Origin: Delphinus delphis
Lineage: Eukaryota > Chordata > Mammalia > Artiodactyla > Delphinidae
Assembly (NCBI RefSeq): GCF_949987515.2
Contig: NC_082701.1
Coordinates: forward strand, 36,163,755 to 36,227,754
Direction of reading: 5' to 3'
DNA length: 64,000 bases
The position numbers and the translations under genes are program-made. The notes under the pieces are model-generated. The model was not told where the DNA came from. It was given only the letters and a program-made list of their open reading frames with translations, and did not search any database. Shown in pieces: positions 23,256 through 35,733 of this stretch (the first letter of the stretch is position 1; the number at the start of each line of letters is the position of its first letter).

Positions 23256-24274
23256 ATGTGTTTAAATAAAAAGAAATAGTATACAGAGAGAATAATTGTA
23301 TACATTTTTTTATAAAGAGGGTGAAAACAGTTCAAAAAGTGATGTGTATTCAGAGGAATTTGTAGACTTTTAATATGACAACTCCACAAATAAAAATGTC
23401 AAGAAAGGCATGTTTCCAATATAACTTGGAGCTGCTTACCAAATTCAGGAAAATAAATCAATAAATGTTGAAAAATGTTTGAAAGTATATTATTAAGTTT
23501 AACCTAGACAAAATGAGATAGCAATGTACTTGCTGTCTGTTCATCAAAGTCCTGTTACAACTGTTAAATATTAACTATAAATGAAAATATGTGTCTTCTT
23601 GCTTATTATTAGAACTTTACTAAAATATTTCCTTTAAAAAAGTACTCAATACTAGTTAATACATCCACCCATTTAAAGTATCATGAAAATACTAATACCT
23701 AATTGTTTAGTCTATAGTAGTGTTTGTTCAACATTTCCTTTCATGAAATCTCGTTAATGTTTTATTCAGATAACATCACCCCTCACTATCATTTACTACT
23801 GGGTTAAGGTTGCAGGGTCAGCACCACTGAGACAAAATAACTGAGTTACAACACACTTTTTTTTTCTCTTTCTGCTGTTGGATTTCTTTTAGAAGACATT
23901 TAAGGAATCGTTTTCATTCTGACTCTATAAAAATGAATGTTCTTCCATTTGCACTATATTTGTGACTTGGTTTCCTAAATTTCTCAGATTCACCTGCTTT
24001 ACAACTTTTAGAGCATTAAACATACTTAGACACTGGCTTCCATCTTATTTATAATTTTATCTGTATGTCACCCCTTCAGCAGAATTCTGATCTAGTCTTT
24101 CTGATCTTGGCTTCTTTTGTCCCTCTTTGATTGTTATAACAACATAAAGCTTCAGATGGACAAATTTCCTATTTGTACCCAACTTCCAAGTATCTTATTG
24201 ATCTGCTTGAGATTAGAAGGGAAGATTCAGAAAGAGTAAAAAAATTATCTCATTAGGTTATATTTTTAAAGTGT
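23256..24274. other. No recognised feature
   Basis: About 1 kb of AT-rich sequence without recognisable coding or repeat content. Confidence 0.45.
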
Positions 24275-24425
24275 CATAATCATGTGATGAGACTGTTAAA
24301 AATGTATGTTGCTAAGATTCACCTCAGACCTGGTGAATCAGAATCTCTGGGTATGAATCATTGGAAATCCATATTATTAAGAAACTCTCCAGATGATTTA
24401 TACACATACCACATCACTGTAACCA
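24275..24425. repeat. MER5-type hAT-Charlie fossil
   Basis: 'gactgttaaaaatgtatgtt...cacctcagacctggtgaatc agaatctctgggtatgaatc...aagaaactctccagatgatt' follows the central MER5 sequence (ccagacctactgaatcagaatctctggg; caagctccccaggtgattc). Confidence 0.7.
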
Positions 24426-25307
24426 GATAATAGGATTCTACTATATATCTAAAATTCATTTATAGAAAAAATTAAAATGAGCAAAATGAATTATATGAAA
24501 TATTTGTCATCAAACATATAAAATCATTTTTATATTCGCTTTACAAAAACTACATACATATGTCTTTAACAATAAGTCAAAGTGTAGGTCATGATTTGAC
24601 CTGATCAATTATTTTACTAGGTTTAGAAATATTATCAGTAGAAAAATACCAGATTTATATACTTAGAGAAAAGAATAGCAAAAATGTGTCTCATTGTATG
24701 CATGGAGTTTTTAGTATGTATTCGCTTCTCTGTGGCTTTATCTTCAAAAATATTTTGAAAACATTTCTAAATAATAGATTATAAGCTCTTGGAGAGCAAA
24801 GGCAGTGCTTCCTTCCATTTCTAAAATGTCCTACTGTGATGAAATGTCCTGAATTGTCTTTAAACATTACTGATGATAAACTATTCTAAACAGTTCTACT
24901 CCAGACCATTGTTAACAGAATTTCCTTTTGAAATGATCATCTATAATCTATTTATACATTAGGATAATTGACAAGGAAAGAGAGAGCTCTGATGTCAAAC
25001 TTTGTATTTTAAGATGTGACTGAGACTTACTTCTCTTTTAATAGTTAAGATGCCTGGCTTTGATATAGTTATCAAGATGAATGGTTTAGAGTAAGGATAA
25101 TCAACAGTTTCAAGTTCAGATCAATAAAGTAAATGTATTCAAAGGTATAACTTTATAACCTTTCCCTATATTACAACATTTTCCACAGTCAACTTTCCTT
25201 TATGTCAGCATAACAATCACAGCCCATAAGGAGAAGGGGCAACATTGTTAGAAGTACAAAAACAAGACTCTAAATGAAACTCCTCACAACTTGAAGACAT
25301 ATGTCCT
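24426..25307. other. No recognised feature
   Basis: AT-rich sequence, ending at the left target duplication of L1-B. Confidence 0.45.
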
Positions 25308-25317
25308 TGGCCATCTC
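25308..25317. repeat. Left target-site duplication of L1-B
   Basis: tggccatctc, repeated exactly at 40160-40169. The two copies bracket 14.8 kb, showing that everything between derives from one full-length L1 insertion plus the later L1 nested in it. Confidence 0.8.
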
Positions 25318-28155
25318 TTTTTTAATTATATTTTATTTTATATTTTTAAACATCTTTATTGCAGCATAATTGCTTTAAAACGGTGTGTTAGTTTCCGCTT
25401 TATAACACAGTGAATCCGTTATACATATACATGTATTCCCATATCTCTCCCTCTTGCATCTTCCTCCCTCCCACCCTCCCTATCCCAAACCTCTACGTGG
25501 TCACACAGCACCGAGCTGATCTTCCTGTGCTATGCAGCTGCTTTCCACTAGCTATCTATTTTACATTTGGTAGTGAATATATGCCCATGCCACTCTCTCA
25601 CTTTGTCCCAGCTTAACCTTCTCCCTCCCCGTATCCTCAAGTCCATTCTCTAGTAGGTCTGCATCTTTATTCCCGTCTTGCCCCTAGGTTCTTCATGACA
25701 TTTTTGTTGTTGTTGTTGTTGTTGTTGTTGTTAGATTCCATACATATGTGTTAGCATACGGTATTTGTTTTTTTCTTTCTGACTTACTTCACTCTGTATG
25801 ACAGATTCTAGGTCCATCCACCTCACTACAAATAACTCAGTTTCATTTCTTTTTATGGTTGAGTAATATTCCATTGTTTATATGTGCCAAATCTCCTTTA
25901 TCCATTCATCTGTCAATGGACACTTAGGTTGCTTCCATGTCCTTCCTATTATAAATAGAGTTGGGATGAACATGGTGGTACATGACTCTTTTAGAATTAT
26001 GGTTTTCTCAGGGTATATGCCCAGTAGTGGAATTGCTGGGACATATGGTAGTTCTATTTGTAGTTTTTTAATGATCATCCATACTGTTCTCCATAGCGGC
26101 TGTATCACTTTACATTCCCAACAGTGCAAGAGGGTTCCCTTTTCTCCACACCCTCTCCAGCATTTATTGTTTGCAGATTTTTTGATGATGGCCATTTTGA
26201 CCAGTATGAGATGATATCTCATTATAGTTTTGATTTGCATTTCTATAATGATTAATGATGTTGAGCATTCTTTCATGTGTTTGTTGGCAGTCTGTATATC
26301 TTCTTTGGAGAAATGGCTATTTAGGTCTTCTACCCATTTTTGGATTGGGTTGTTTGTTCTTGTGATATTGAGCTACATGAGCTGCATGCAAATATTGGAG
26401 ATTAATCCTCTGTCAGTTGTTTCATTTGCAAATATTTTCACCCATTCTGAGGGTGGTCTTTTGTTCTTGTTTATCATTTCCTTTGCTTTACAAAAGCTTT
26501 TAAGTTTCATTAGGTCCCATTTGTTTATTTTTCTTTTTATTTCCATTTCTCTAGGAGTTGGGTCAAAAAGGATCTTGCTGTGATTTATATCATGGAGTGT
26601 TCTGCCTATGTTTTCCTCTGAGAGTTTAATAGTGTCTGGCCTTATATTTAGGTCTTTAATCCATTATCAGTTTATTTGTGTGTATGGTGTTAGGGAGTGT
26701 TCTAATTTCATTCTTTTACATGTATCTGTCCAGTTTTCCTGGCACCACTTATTGAAGAGGCTGTCTTTTCTCCACTGTATATTCTTGCCTCCATTATCAA
26801 AGATAAGGTGACTATATGTGTGTGGGTTTATCTCTGTGCTTTCTATCCTGTTCCATTGATCTATATTTCTGTTTCTGTGCTAGTACCATACAGTCTTGAA
26901 TAGTGTGTTTTTTTAGTATAATCTGAAGTCAGGGAGCCTGATTCCTACAACTCTGTTTTTCTTTCTCAAGATTGCTTTGACCCTTCAGGATCCTTTGTGT
27001 TTCCTTACAAATTGTGAGATGCTTTGTTCTAGTTCTCTGGAAAATGCCAGTGGTAATTTGATAGGGATTGCATTGAATCTGCAGATTGCTTTGGGTAGTA
27101 TAGCCATTTTCACAATGTTGATTCTTCCAATCCAAGAACGTGGTCTATCTCTCCATCTATGTGAATCATCGTTAATTTCTTTCATCAGTGTCTTATAATT
27201 TTCTACATACAGGTCTTTTGTCTCCTTAGGTAGGTTTATTCCTAGATATTTTATTCTTTTTGTTGCAATGGTAAATGGGAGTGTTTTCTTACTTTCAATT
27301 TCAGATTTTTCATCATTAGTGTATAGGATTGCAAGAGATTTCAGTGCATTAGATTTGTATCCTGCTACTTTACCAAATTCATTGATTAGCTATAGTGGTT
27401 TTCTGATAGCATCTTTAGTATTCTCTATGTATAGTGTCATGTCACCTGCAAACAGTGACAGCTTTGCTTCTTCTTTTCTGATTTGGATTCCTTTTATTTC
27501 TTTTTCTTCTCTGATTGCTATGGCTAAAACTTCCAAATCTAGGTTGAATAATAGTGGTGAGAGTGGGAAACCTTGTCTTTTTCCCAATCTTAGTGGAAAT
27601 GGTTTCAGTTTTTCACCATTGAGGATGATGTAGGCTGTAGGTTTGTCATATATTGCCTTTATTATGTTGAGGGAAGTTTCCTCTATGTTTACTTTCTGGA
27701 GGGTTTTTATCATAAATGGGTGTTGAATATTGTCAAAAGCTTTATATGCATGTATTGAGATGCTCTCATGGGTTTTCTCCTTCAGTTTGATAATATGGTG
27801 TATCACATTGATTGATTTGCGTATATTGAAGAATCCCTGCATCCCTGGGATAAACCCCACTTGATCATGGTGTATGATCATTTTAATCTGCTCTTGGATT
27901 CTGTTTTTCAGTAGTTTGTTGAGGATTTTGCATCTCTGTTCATCAGTGATATTGGCCTGTAGTTTTATTTCTTTGTTACGTCTTTTTCTGGTTTTGGTAC
28001 CAGGGTGATGGTGGCCTTGTACAATAAGTTTGGGAGTGTTCCACATTCTGCTATATTTTGGAAGAGTTTGAGAAGGATAGGTTTTAGCTCTTCTCTAAAT
28101 GTTTGATAGAATTCGTCTGTGAAGCCATCTGGCTCTGGGCTTTTGTTTGTTGGAA
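25318..28155 (-). mobile_element. L1-B, 3' half (3' UTR and ORF2 C-terminal two thirds)
   Basis: Minus-strand L1. A T-rich tail with interruptions (25318-25360) is followed by the antisense 3' UTR, then ORF2 up to the PGPDGF region. A (GTT)n run lies in the 3' UTR at 25705-25732. It is interrupted at 28156 by the poly(T) of L1-C and resumes at 35764 in the same ORF2 codon neighbourhood. With the 5' half it makes a complete L1 of about 7.2 kb. Confidence 0.92.
25870..28147 (-). pseudogene. L1-B ORF2, C-terminal and RT part (broken)
   Basis: ORF2 protein would nick target DNA and reverse transcribe L1 RNA. The frame at 25878-26276 carries the C-terminal Cys-rich motif ([13 protein letters not shown]) and the QPLWRTVW and [12 protein letters not shown] phrases. 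The frame at 27390-28046 (218 codons) carries RT blocks [19 protein letters not shown] and [12 protein letters not shown]. The catalytic FADD is FAGD here (residues 199-202 of that frame), and the first catalytic block reads SIHAYKAFD where active L1s have SIDAEKAFD. Frameshifts separate these pieces. RT activity is therefore lost both by frame breaks and at two metal-binding aspartates. Confidence 0.88.
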
Positions 28156-28619
28156 TTTTTTTTTAACATATTTATTGGGGTATAATTGCTTTATAATAGT
28201 GTGTTAGTTTCTGCTTTATAACAAAGTGAATCAGTTATACATATACATATGTTCCCATATCTCTTCCCTCTTGCATCTCCCTCCCTCCCACTCTCCCTAT
28301 CCCACCACTGCCGGCAGTCACAAAGCACCAAGCTGATCTCGCTGTGCCATGCGGCTGCTTCTCACTAGCTATCTACCTTACGTTTGGTAGTGTATATACA
28401 TCCATGCCTCTCTCTCACTTTGTAACACCTCGCCCTTCCCCCTCACCATATCCTCAAGTCCGTTCTCTAGTAGGTCTGTGTCTTTATTCCTGTCTTAACC
28501 CTAGGTTCTTCATGACATTTTTTGTTTATTCTTAAATTCCATACATATGTGTTAGCATACGGTATTTGTCTTTCTCTTTCTGACTTACTTTACTCTGTAT
28601 GACAGACTCTAGGTCTATC

Positions 28620-31600
28620 TACCTCATTACAAATAGCTCAATTTTGTTTCTTTTTCTAGCTGAGTAATATTCCATTGTATATATGTGCCACATCTTTATC
28701 CATTCATCCAAAGATGGGCACTTAGGTTGTTTCCATTTTCAGGCTATTGTAAATAGAGCTACAATGAACATTTTGGTACATGACTCTTTTTGAATTATGG
28801 TTTTCTCAGGGTATATGCCCAGTAGTGAGATTGCTGGGTCATATGGTAGTTCTATTTGTAGTTTTTTAAGGAACCTCCATATTGTTCTCCATAGTGGCTG
28901 TACCAATTCACATTCTCACCAGCAGTGCAAGGGTGTTCCCTTTTCTCCACACCCTCTCCAGCTTTATTGTTTCTAGATTTTTTGATGATGGCCATTCTGA
29001 CTGGTGTGAGATGATATCTCATTGTAGTTTTGATTTGCATTTCTCTAATGATTAATGATGCTGAGCATTCTTTCATGTGTTTGTTGGCAGTCTGTATATC
29101 TTCTTTGGAGAAATGTCTATTTAGGTCTTCTGCCCTTTTTTGGATTGGGTTGTTTGTTTTTTTGTTATTGAGCTGCATGAGCTGTTTGTAAATTTTGGAA
29201 ATTAATCCTTTGTCAGTTGCTTCATTTGCAAATATTTTCTCCCATTCTGAGGGTTGTCTTTTGGCCTTGCTTATGGTTTCCTTTGCTGTGCAAAAGCTTT
29301 GAAGTTTCATTAGATCCCATTGGTTTAATTTTGTTTTTATTTCCATTTATCTAGGAGGTGAATCAAAAAGGATCTTGCTGTGATTTATGTCATGGAGTGT
29401 TCTGCCTATGTTTTCCTCTAAGCGTTTGATAGTTTCTGGCCTTACATTTAGGTCTTTAATCCATTTTGAGCTTATTTTTGTGTATGGTGTTGGGAGTGAT
29501 ATAATCTCATACTTTTACATGTACCTGTCCAGTTTTCCCAGCACCACTTATTGAAGAGGCTGTCCTTTCTCCACTGTACATTCCTCCCTCCTTTATCAAA
29601 CATAAGGTTACCATATGTGCATGGGTTTATCTCTGAGATTTTTATCCTGTTCCATTGATCTATCTTTCTGCTTTTGTGCCAGTACCATACTGTCTGATTA
29701 CTGTAGCTTTGTAGTATACTCTGAAGTAAGGTAGCCTGATTCCTCCAGCTCCATTTTTCATTCTCAAGATTGCCTTGGCTATTTGGGGTCTTTTGTGTTT
29801 CCACACAAATTGAGAAATTTTTTGTTCTAAGTTCTGTGAAAAATGACAGTGGTAGTTTGATAGGGATTGCATTGAATCTGTAGATTGCTTTGGGTAGTAG
29901 AGTCATTTTCACAATGTTGATTCTTCCAATCCAAGAACATGGTATATCTCTCCATCTATTTGTATAAACTTTAATTTCTTTCATCAGTGTCTTATAATTT
30001 GGTGCATACAGGTCTTTTGTCTCCTTAGGTAGGTTTATTCCTAGATATTTTATTCTTATCCTTGCAATGGTAAATGGGAGTGTTTTCTTGATGTCACTTT
30101 CAGATTTTTCATCATTAGTGTATAGGAATGCCAGAGATTTCTGGGCATTAATTTTGTATCCTGCAACTTTACCTAATTCATTGATTAACTCTAGTAGTTT
30201 TCTGGTAGCATCTTTAGGATTCTCTATGTATAGTATCATGTCATCTGCAAATAGTGACAGCTTTACTTCTTCTTTTCCGATTTGGATTCCCTTTATTTCC
30301 TTTTCTTCTCTGATTGCAGTTGCTAAAACTTCCAAAACTATGTTGAATAAGAGCGGTGAGAGTGGGCAACCTTTTCTTGCTCCTGATCTTAGTGGAAATG
30401 CTTTCAGTTTTTCACCATTAAGGATGATGTTGACTATGAGTTTGTCACATATGGCCTTTATATGTTGAGAAAAGTTCCCTCTATGCCTACTTTCTGCAGG
30501 GTTTTTATCATAAATGGGTGTTGAATTTTGTTAAAAGATTTCTCTGCCTCTATTGAGATGATCATATGGTTTTTCTCCTTCAATTTGTTAATATGGTTTA
30601 TCACATTGATTTGCATATATTGAAGAATCCTTGCATTCCTGGAATAAACCCCGCTTGATCTTGGTGTATGATCCTTTTAATGTGCTGTGAATTCTGTTTC
30701 CTAGTATTTTGTTGAGGATTTTTGCATTTATGTTTATCAGTGATATTGGCCTAGAGTTTTCTTTCTTTGTGATATCCTTGTCTGGTTTTGGTATCAAGGT
30801 GATTGTGGCCTCATAGAATGGATTTGGGAGTGTTCCTCCCTCTGCTATATTTTGGAAGAGTTTGAGTAGAATAGATGTTAGCTCTTCTCTAAATGTTTGA
30901 TAGAATTCGCCTGTGAAGCCATCTGGTCCTGGGTTTTTGTTTGTTGGAAGATTTTTAATCACAGTTTCAATTTTAGTGTTTGTGATTGGTCTGTTCATAT
31001 TTTCTATTTCTTCCTGATTCAGTCTTGGCAGGATGTGCATTTCTAAGAATTTGTCCATTTCTTCCAGGTTGTCCATTTTAATGACATAGAGTTGCTTGCA
31101 GTAATGTCACATAATCTTTTGTATTTCTGCAGTGTCAGTTGTTACTTTTCCTTTTTCATTTTTAATTCTATTGATTTGAGTCTTCTCCCTTTTTTTTTTT
31201 TTTGATGAGTCTGGCTAATGGTTTATCTATTTTGTTTATCTTCTCAAAGAACCAGCTTTTAGTTTTATTGATATTTGCTATCATTTCCTTCATTTCTTTT
31301 TCATGTATTTCTGATCTGATCTTCACGATTTCTTTTCTTCTTCTAACTTTGGGTTTTTTTTGTTCTTCCTTGTCTAATTGCTTTAGGTGCAAGGTTCGGT
31401 TGTTTATTTGAGATGTTTCCTGTTTCTTAAGGTGGGCTTGTATTGCTATAAACTTCCCTCCTAGAAGTGCTTTTGCTGCATCCCATTTGTTTTGGGTTGT
31501 CATGTCTCCATTGTCATTTTTTTCTAGGTATTATTTTATTTCCTCTTTGATTTCTTCAGTGATCACTTCGTTATTAAGTAGTGTATTGTTTAGCCTCCAA

Positions 31601-32343
31601 GTGTTTGTATTTTTTATAGATCTTTTCCTGTAATTGATATCTAGTATCATAGCATTGTGGTCGGAAAAGACACTTGATAAAATTTCAATTTTCTTAAATT
31701 TACCAAAACTTGATTTGTGACCCAAGATATGATCTATCCTGGAGAATGTTCCATGAGCACTAGAGAAAAATGTGTATTCTGTTGTTTTAGGATGGAGTGT
31801 CCTATAAATATCAATTAAGTCCATCTTGTTTAATGTATCATTTAAAGCTTATGTTTCCTTATATATTTACATTTCGGATGATCTGTCCATTGGTGAAAGT
31901 GGGGTGTTAAATTCCCCTATTATTTATGTGTTACTGTCGATTTCCCCTTTTATGGCTGTTAGTATTTGCCTTATGTATTGAGGTGATCCTATGTTGGCCA
32001 CATAAATATTTACAATTTTTATATCTTCTTCTTGGATCGATCCCTTGATCATTATGTAGTGTCCTTCTTTGTCTCCTGTAATAGTCTTTATTTTAAAGTC
32101 TATTTTGTCTGATATGAGAATTGCTACTCCAGCTTTCTTTTGGTTTCCATTTGCATGGAATATCTTTTTCCATCCCCTCACTTTCAGTCTGTATGTGTCT
32201 CTAGGTCTGAAGTGGGTTTCTTGTAGGCAGCATATATATGGGTCTTGTTTTTGTATCCATTCAGTCAATCTGTGTCTTTTGGTGGGAGCATTTAGTCCAT
32301 TTACATTCAACGTAATTATCGATATGTATGTTCCTATTCCCAT
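28620..32343 (-). pseudogene. L1-C ORF2 (endonuclease / reverse transcriptase), broken
   Basis: Starts with ATG at 32343, 58 bp beyond the ORF1 stop. The first frame (31924-32343, 139 codons) is the endonuclease N terminus: ITLNVNGLNAPTKRHRL, CLQETHF with the catalytic Glu, then AGVAILISDKIDFK. The next frames hold YRTLHPKTTEYTFFSSAHGT (31531-31824), [15 protein letters not shown] and LIPKPDKD with RPISL (30588-31076), then an intact FADD catalytic motif (29472-30335, residues 29-32). The C-terminal domain is at 28852-29346. At least five frame breaks separate them, so no full-length enzyme is possible, although catalytic motifs remain readable. Confidence 0.9.
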
Positions 32344-32401
32344 TTTCTAAATTGTTTTGGGTTCGTTATTGTAAGTTTTTTCCTTCTCTTGTGTTTCTTG
32401 C

Positions 32402-33295
32402 CTAGAGAAGTTCCTTTAGCATTTGTTGTAAAGCTGGTTTGGTGGTGCTGAACTCTCTCATCTTTTGCTTGTCTGTAAAGGTTTTAATTTCTTCACCAAA
32501 TCTGACTGAGATCCTTGCTGGGTAGAGTAATCTTGGTTGCAGGTTTCTCTCCTTCATCACTTTAAGTGTGTCCTGCCACTCCCTTCTGGCTTGCAGAGTT
32601 TCTGCTGAAAGACCAGCTGTTAACCTTATGGGGATTCCCTTGTGTGTTATTTGTTGTTTTTCCCTTGCTGCTTTTAATATGCTTTCTTTGTATTTAATTT
32701 TTGACAGTTTGATTAATATATGTCTTGGCATATATCTCCTTGGATTTATCCTGTATTGGACTCTCTGTGCTTCTTGGACTTGATTAACTATTTCCTTTCC
32801 CATATTAGGGAAGTTTTCAACTATAATCTCTTCAAATATTTTCTCACTCCCTTTCTTTTTCTCTTCTTCTTCTGGAACCCCTATAATTCGAATGTTGGTG
32901 CGTTTAATGTTGTCCCAGAGGTCTCTGAGACTGTCCTCAGTTCTTTTCATTCTTTTTTCTTTATTCTGCTCTGCAGTAGTTATTTCCACTATTTTATCTT
33001 CCAGGTCACTTATCCGTTCTTCTGCCTCAGTTATGCTGCTATTGATCCCATCTAGAGTACTTTTAATTTCATTTATTGTGTTGTTCATCATTGCTTGTTT
33101 CATCTTTATTTCTTCTAGGTCCTTGTTAACTGTTTCTTGCATTTTGTCCATTCTATTTCCAAGATTTCTGATCATCCTTACTATCATTATTCTGAATTCT
33201 TTTTCAGGTAAGCTGCCTATTTCCTCTTCATTTGTTAGGTCTGGTGCATTTTTATCTTGCTCCTTTATCTGCTGTGTGTTTTTCTGTCTTCTCAT
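32402..33295 (-). CDS. L1-C ORF1p, intact L1 RNA-binding chaperone frame
   Basis: A 297-codon open frame with an ATG in the expected place and the TAG stop that its relatives share at the same site (the LL-stop also occurs in L1-B and, roughly, L1-F). ORF1p is a trimeric nucleic-acid chaperone that coats L1 RNA in cytoplasmic particles. Visible domains: basic, disordered N terminus (1-40); heptad-rich coiled coil (about 45-125, e.g. INEIKSTLDGINSSITEAEE); RRM (about 130-215, from RTNIRIIGVPEEE to RHILIKLSKIKYKESILKAA); C-terminal domain (216-297: KGIPIRLTAGLSAETLQARR, LLYPARISVRFG, FTDKQKMREF). It is shorter than human ORF1p (338 aa), mostly at the N terminus. Intact reading does not show expression; the partner ORF2 is dead. 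Confidence 0.82.
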   Translation of the reverse strand: MRRQKNTQQIKEQDKNAPDLTNEEEIGSLPEKEFRIMIVRMIRNLGNRMDKMQETVNKDLEEIKMKQAMMNNTINEIKSTLDGINSSITEAEERISDLEDKIVEITTAEQNKEKRMKRTEDSLRDLWDNIKRTNIRIIGVPEEEEKKKGSEKIFEEIIVENFPNMGKEIVNQVQEAQRVQYRINPRRYMPRHILIKLSKIKYKESILKAAREKQQITHKGIPIRLTAGLSAETLQARREWQDTLKVMKERNLQPRLLYPARISVRFGEEIKTFTDKQKMREFSTTKPALQQMLKELL

Positions 33296-33839
33296 TTTGC
33301 TTATCTTACTGTGTTTGGGGTCTCCTTTTTGCAGGCTGCATGTTCATAGTTCCCGTTGTGTTTGGTCTGTCCCCAGTGGCTAAGGTTGGTTCAGTGGGTT
33401 GTGTAGGCTTCCTGGTGGAGGGGACTAGTGCCTGTGTTCTGGTGGATGAGGCTGGATCTTGTCTCTCTGGTGGGCAGGTTCACGTCTGGTGGTGTGTTTT
33501 GGGGTGTCTGTGGAACTATTATGATTTTAGATAGCCTCTCTGCTAATGGGTGGGGTTGTGTTCCTGTTTTACTAGTTGTTTGTCATAGAGTGTCCAGCAC
33601 TGTAGCTTGCTGGTCATTGAGTGAAGTTGGGTGCTGGCATTGAGATGGAGATCTCTGGGTGATTTTCACCATTTGATATTATGTGGAGCTGGGACGTCTC
33701 TTGTGGACCAGTGTCCTGAAGTTGGCTCTCCCACCTCAGAGGCACAGCACTGACTCCTGGCTGCAGCACCGAGGGCCTTTCCTCTACATGGCTCAGAATA
33801 AAAGGGAGAAAAAGTAGAGAGAAAGAATTAGTAGAAGTA

Positions 33840-34256
33840 GGAAGAAAGAAAGTAAGAAAGAAAGAAAGAAAGAAAGAAAAGAAGGAAGGAAGAAAGGAAG
33901 GAAGAAAGAAAGAAGGAAAGAAGGAAAGAAAAGAAGGAGGGAGGGAGGGAGGGACGATGGGAGGAAGGAAGAAAGGTGGGAAACAAGGATAAAAGAAAGA
34001 AAGAAGGAAAATAAAGTAAAATAAAATAGAGTAAAATATAATAAAGTTATTAATTTAAAATATAATTATAAAGAAAAAAATAATTAAAAGAAACGGAAGG
34101 ATAGAACCTTAGGACAAATGGTGGAAGCAAAGCTTTATAGACAAAATCTCATACAGAAGCATACACATACACACTCACAAAAAGAGGAAAAGGGGAAAAA
34201 ATCATAAATCTTGCTCTCAAAATCCACCTCCTCAATTTGGGATGATTCATTGTCTA
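33840..34256. repeat. Tandem unit 1: purine tract plus L1 5' UTR block
   Basis: GAAA/GGAA/GGGA tract (33840-34005), AT-rich stretch, then a block starting aaacggaagg at 34091 and running through 'gtggaagcaaagc' to 'ttgggatgattcattgtct' at about 34255. Unit 2 repeats this order. Confidence 0.85.
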
Positions 34257-34277
34257 AAGGAAGGAAGGAAGGAAGGA

Positions 34278-34345
<68 letters not shown>

Positions 34346-34573
34346 AGATAAAGTAAAATAGAGTTATTAAAATTAATTATTAAGAAAGAAAAAAATTAAA
34401 AACAAAAAAAAAACGGATGGATAGAACCCTAGGACAAATGGTGGAAGCAACGCTATACAGACAAAATCTCACACAGAAGCATACACATACACAATCACAA
34501 AAAGAGGAAAAGGGGAAAAAATCATAAATCTTGCTCTCAAAGTCCACCTCCTCAATTTGGGGTGATTTGTTGT
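34257..34573. repeat. Tandem unit 2: (GAAA)n tract plus L1 5' UTR block
   Basis: GGAA/GAAA tract (34257-34346, with about 18 perfect GAAA units), AT-rich stretch, then aaacggatgg at 34411 through 'ttggggtgatttgttgtct' near 34573. The block starts are exactly 320 bp apart, with about 10 differences over ~165 bp. The breakpoint lies in the GGAA/GAAA tract. Confidence 0.88.
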
Positions 34574-35733
34574 CTATTCATGTATTCTACAGATGCAGGG
34601 TACATCAAGTTGATTGTGGAGATTTAATCTGCTGCTTCTGAGGCTGCTGGGAGAGATTTCCCTTTCTCTTCTTTGTTCTCACAGCTCACAGGGGCTCAGC
34701 TTTGGATTTGGCCCCGCCTCTGCGTGTAGGTCGCTGGAGGGCATCTGTTTTTTGCTCAGACAGGACGGGGTTAAAGAAGCCGCTGATTCAGGGGCTCTGG
34801 CTCACTCGGGCCAGGGGAAGGGAGGGGCATGGAGTGCGGGGTAAGCCTGGGGCAGCAGAGGCCAGGATGACGTTGCACCAGCCTGAGGTTCGCCGTGCGT
34901 TCTCCTGGGAGAGTTCTCCCTGGATCCCGGGAACCCGGCAGTGGCAGGCTGCACAGGCTCCCCGGAAGGGAGGTGTGGATAGTGACCTGTGCTCGCACAC
35001 AGGCTTCTTGGCAGCGGCAACAGCAGCCTTAGCATTTCCTGCCCGTCTCTGGGGTCTGCGCTTTTAGCCGCAGCTCGTGTCCATGTCTGAAGCTCCTTTA
35101 AGCAGCGCTCTTAATCCCCTCTCCTTGTGCACCAGGGAACCAAGAGGGAAGAAAAAGTCTTTTGCCTCTTTGGCAGCTCCAGACCTTTTCCCCGACTCCC
35201 TCCTGGCTAGCCGTCGTGCACTAACCCCTTCAGGCTCTGTTCACACTGCCAACCCCAGTCCTCTCCATATGCTCCCACCAAAGCCGGAGCCTCAGCTCGC
35301 AGCCCCTCCCGCCCCGGCGGGTGAACAGACAAGCCTCTCAGGCTGGTGAGTGCTGGTTGGCACTGATCTTCTGTGCGGGAATCTCCCAGCTTTGCCCTCC
35401 GCACCCCTGTTGCTGCGCTCTCCTCTGCGGCTCCAAAGCTCCCCCCGCTCCGCCACCCGCAGTCTCTGCCCGCAAAGGGGTTTCCTAGTGTGTGGAAACC
35501 TTTCCTCCTTCACAGCTCCCTCCTACTGGTGCAGGTCCCATCCCTATTCTTTTGTCTCTATTTATTTTTTTTTTCTTTTGCCCTACCCAGGTACGTGGGG
35601 ACTTTCTTGCCTTTTGGGAGGTCTGAGGTCTTCTGCCAGTGTTCAGTAGGTGTTCTGAAGGAGTTGTTCCACGTGTAGATGTATTTCTGGTGTATCTGTG
35701 GGGAGGTAGGTGATCTCCGCGTCTTACTCTTCT

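Noticed and set aside
35292..35513. Host CpG-island promoter in the GC-rich stretch 34700-35560
   Set aside because: The same sequence recurs in L1-B, L1-D and L1-E; it is the L1 5' UTR, not a host gene promoter.
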